From Planctomycetota bacterium (lineage in GTDB: Bacteria > Planctomycetota > UBA11346): a DNA stretch of 14,128 bases. Shown piece by piece: positions 12,195 through 14,128 of this stretch. Both the position numbers and the translations under genes were made by a program. Location: assembly GCA_947440715.1 (NCBI GenBank), contig CANETI010000015.1, positions 1 to 14,128 of the forward strand, in the 5' to 3' direction. The first letter of the stretch is position 1. Each line of letters opens with the position of its first letter. The notes under the pieces are model-generated. The model worked only from the letters and a program-made list of their open reading frames with translations, was not told where the DNA came from and did no database searches.

Positions 12195-14128
12195 ATGCTG
12201 AATCCAGGTGATGTTCTCGGTGGTTGTCGCATCATTGCCAAAATCGGCGGTGGTGGGATGGGTACCGTCTATCGGGCAGAACAATTGTCACTGCGGCGTG
12301 AAGTCGCCGTCAAAGTTATGTCAGCAGCCATGCAGGGCGACGTGGAAGCAGGTGAGCGGTTTTTACGCGAAGCTCGCACTGCCGCCGCCGTTACCCACGC
12401 TAATGTCGTTTCGATTATTAACGTAGGCATCGAAGACGATAAATTATTTTTGGTACAAGAATTGGTCACCGGCGGTAGCGCGAAAGATTTACTCGTCGCA
12501 AGCGGTGGCATTTTAGGCGAGCGCCGCGCCATGGAATTAATTTTCGATTGCTGCGCCGGATTGCACGCCATTTATGAAGCGGGCCTCATCCATCGCGATG
12601 TTAAACCAGAAAATATTTTACTCACTGGTGATGGATCGGCAAAATTAGCAGACTTCGGCTTGGCGCGACCAGTAGAAAATCGCGACCAATTAACCATGAC
12701 CGGCGCTAGTATGGGCACGCCGGCTTTCATGTCGCCCGAACAAGCACAGGGTGCAAAAAATCTCGATATTCGCTCAGACATTTTTTCGCTCGGTGCAACC
12801 CTGTATTGTTTAGTCACTGGCAGCGCGCCGTTCAAAGGTGATACCGTGTGGTCAATCGTGGCAAAAATGTTAACGGAACCTACACCCGATCCACGTAAGG
12901 ATCATCCTGGATTATCCTCTGGCGTCGCAGCAGTCATCATGCGCGCCATGGCCAAAGATCCATCGGAGCGCTATCCGACGCCTCGATTAATGCGCCAAGT
13001 CTTAGAGAATTTATTGCGGCGAAAGAGTAACGCTAGCGACACCCATCCAACAGCCCCGCTTAATCCCACCCCATATCGCAGTAATACCACACGCCAAACC
13101 CTACCAGCATCAGCAGTCGCGGCGAAAAATATTCCACCACCCACAACCGTCAGCGCGCAACAACGGGAAAAAGAAATCGCCCATACGGAATCGATCCCAC
13201 GCGCACATACATCAGATAAACATCAAAAATTAGCGGCAAATAAACCGGCACCACGCACCGCCGCCGCAAAGCCAACGGCACATGCTCCCGCAGCCGCACA
13301 TCCACATCCACATCCACATCGTACAGGTCATGCACGAACACCACGTCGTTCACCTATTTTGATCCCAGGCATTATCGGATTAGCCGCGATGATCGGCGCA
13401 TTAATTGCCGTGATGATCATGGGTTCCAATCAGAAACCACCTGCGGCTATTCCTACTAGCTCAGCTAACGCAACTAACTCAGCTAACGCAACAAGCCCAA
13501 TAAAAAATGATATTGCGACGCCTGAGCCAATAACCAAACCCATACCCGATACTCCGGCGAAAAATACGACACTAACAAACAACCAAGCAACGGTTCCGAA
13601 AAGCGCCCCTGTTGCGAAGGTTCCTCTCATTAAACCCGTGACACTGATCAATCGCGGCGCCACCTGGCGCTATCACGACACGGGCAATGATGTGACGACG
13701 ACCTGGCACAGCGCTGATTATTCCGATACCGCTTGGAAAAGCGGCTCTGCCCCGCTCGGTTACGGCGACCCTTGGATTAAAACCACCGTGGGCTTTGGTG
13801 CTGATGTAAACAATAAACATATTACCACCTATTTTCTCCATCAATTCACCGTCTCTGCTGATCATCCATTCACCAGCCTCGAGGCCTTCGTCATGCGCGA
13901 TGACGGCATTGTACTGTACCTGAATGGCCGTGAAATTGCCCGCTCCAACATGCCCAGTGGCCTCGTCGACTTTTCCACCCCGGCCAGTTCGGTCATCGGT
14001 AATGCCGAAGAATCAAAATATGTCAGCATCAGGCTCACGCCTAGCGACCTCGTCCCAGGCACCAACATTTTAGCCGTGGAAATCCATCAATCCAGTGGAA
14101 TATCAAGCGATCTATCATTTGATTTAGA
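12195..14128 (+). CDS. Transmembrane Ser/Thr protein kinase with extracellular beta-sandwich module (3' end cut off)
   Basis: At least 644 residues, open to the window end. Residues about 8-275 are a complete Hanks-type kinase: GGGGMGTVY glycine loop (18-26), K40, helix-C E59, HRDVKPEN (133-140), DFG (153-155) and MGTPAFMSPEQ. All catalytic residues are kept, so it should be active on Ser/Thr of cytoplasmic proteins. A Pro/Ala/Lys/His-rich linker follows, with a HPHPHPH stretch near 370, then one transmembrane helix (about 388-410). After an Asn/Ser/Thr/Pro linker with a SANATN repeat comes a module from about 484: RGATWRYHDTG, DTAWKSGSAPLGYGD, TYFLHQFTV, MRDDGIVLYLNGREIARSNMPSG, LVPGTNILAVEIHQSSG. 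This resembles the galactose-binding-like module common in secreted Verrucomicrobiota proteins; it should lie outside the membrane as a sensor. No Shine-Dalgarno is seen before ATG 12195, 67 bp after proA. Confidence 0.93.
   Translation, partial: MLNPGDVLGGCRIIAKIGGGGMGTVYRAEQLSLRREVAVKVMSAAMQGDVEAGERFLREARTAAAVTHANVVSIINVGIEDDKLFLVQELVTGGSAKDLLVASGGILGERRAMELIFDCCAGLHAIYEAGLIHRDVKPENILLTGDGSAKLADFGLARPVENRDQLTMTGASMGTPAFMSPEQAQGAKNLDIRSDIFSLGATLYCLVTGSAPFKGDTVWSIVAKMLTEPTPDPRKDHPGLSSGVAAVIMRAMAKDPSERYPTPRLMRQVLENLLRRKSNASDTHPTAPLNPTPYRSNTTRQTLPASAVAAKNIPPPTTVSAQQREKEIAHTESIPRAHTSDKHQKLAANKPAPRTAAAKPTAHAPAAAHPHPHPHRTGHARTPRRSPILIPGIIGLAAMIGALIAVMIMGSNQKPPAAIPTSSANATNSANATSPIKNDIATPEPITKPIPDTPAKNTTLTNNQATVPKSAPVAKVPLIKPVTLINRGATWRYHDTGNDVTTTWHSADYSDTAWKSGSAPLGYGDPWIKTTVGFGADVNNKHITTYFLHQFTVSADHPFTSLEAFVMRDDGIVLYLNGREIARSNMPSGLVDFSTPASSVIGNAEESKYVSIRLTPSDLVPGTNILAVEIHQSSGISSDLSFDL
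13297..13320. repeat. Hexamer repeat coding His-Pro
   Basis: CCACAT units repeated three to four times in frame inside the kinase gene, giving alternating His-Pro in the juxtamembrane linker, on the cytoplasmic side. Confidence 0.75.
13461..13492. repeat. 18-bp period direct repeat in the kinase linker
   Basis: TCAGCTAACGCAAC at 13461-13474 and again at 13479-13492, an in-frame six-residue repeat (SANATN, SANATS) just outside the membrane segment of the kinase. Confidence 0.8.

Noticed and set aside
12269..14068. Several minus-strand frames under the kinase gene
   Set aside because: Shadows of the plus-strand kinase, whose domains and catalytic motifs are continuous across this range.

Overview
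The window looks like ordinary chromosome from a member of the Verrucomicrobiota or a close PVC relative. This is inferred from gene content, not from a marker gene. The main clues are a galactose-binding-like extracellular module joined to a Ser/Thr kinase, a large diheme cytochrome ending in a chitobiase-type beta-sandwich, an AraC / Gfo-Idh-MocA / sugar-phosphate-isomerase cluster, and intergenic spaces carrying short tandem and inverted repeats. I see no rRNA, tRNA, CRISPR array, transposase, phage gene or recognisable defence island.

Layout. 1-901: 3' end of a diheme c-type cytochrome gene (+), convergent with a DedA membrane protein (-, 922-1623). 1624-1959: non-coding DNA with a stem-loop and two 92-bp repeat copies. 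1960-5093: three minus-strand genes, read as AraC regulator, then Gfo/Idh/MocA dehydrogenase, then TIM-barrel sugar isomerase. This is probably a regulated carbohydrate catabolic cluster. The dehydrogenase and isomerase genes are separated by a perfect 26-bp inverted repeat built of octamers. 5133-6440: an orphan PAS histidine kinase (+), divergent from the AraC gene with almost no spacer. 6499-8691: RlmF rRNA methyltransferase and an SGNH hydrolase (-). 8879-9328: a glycine-rich RRM protein (-) with a strong terminator. 9329-9620: a highly structured non-coding stretch. 9621-10187: cob(I)alamin adenosyltransferase (-). 10288-12127: a nucleoside 2-deoxyribosyltransferase-like gene and proA (+), separated by a second inverted repeat built of heptamers. 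12195 to the window end: a transmembrane Ser/Thr protein kinase (+) cut by the edge.

Most genes are housekeeping or metabolic and independent of one another; only AraC-Gfo-isomerase looks like one functional unit. The best candidates for something undescribed are non-coding: the structured region at about 9345-9610 (possible small RNA on the plus strand, or leader of the RRM gene), the two intergenic inverted arrays of 7- and 8-bp units, and the duplicated 92-bp element. The kinase with an extracellular beta-sandwich is the most interesting protein architecture. Several starts (histidine kinase, proA, isomerase, SGNH hydrolase) need to be shorter than the longest open frame, because the extra residues are translated repeat DNA or lack a ribosome binding site.
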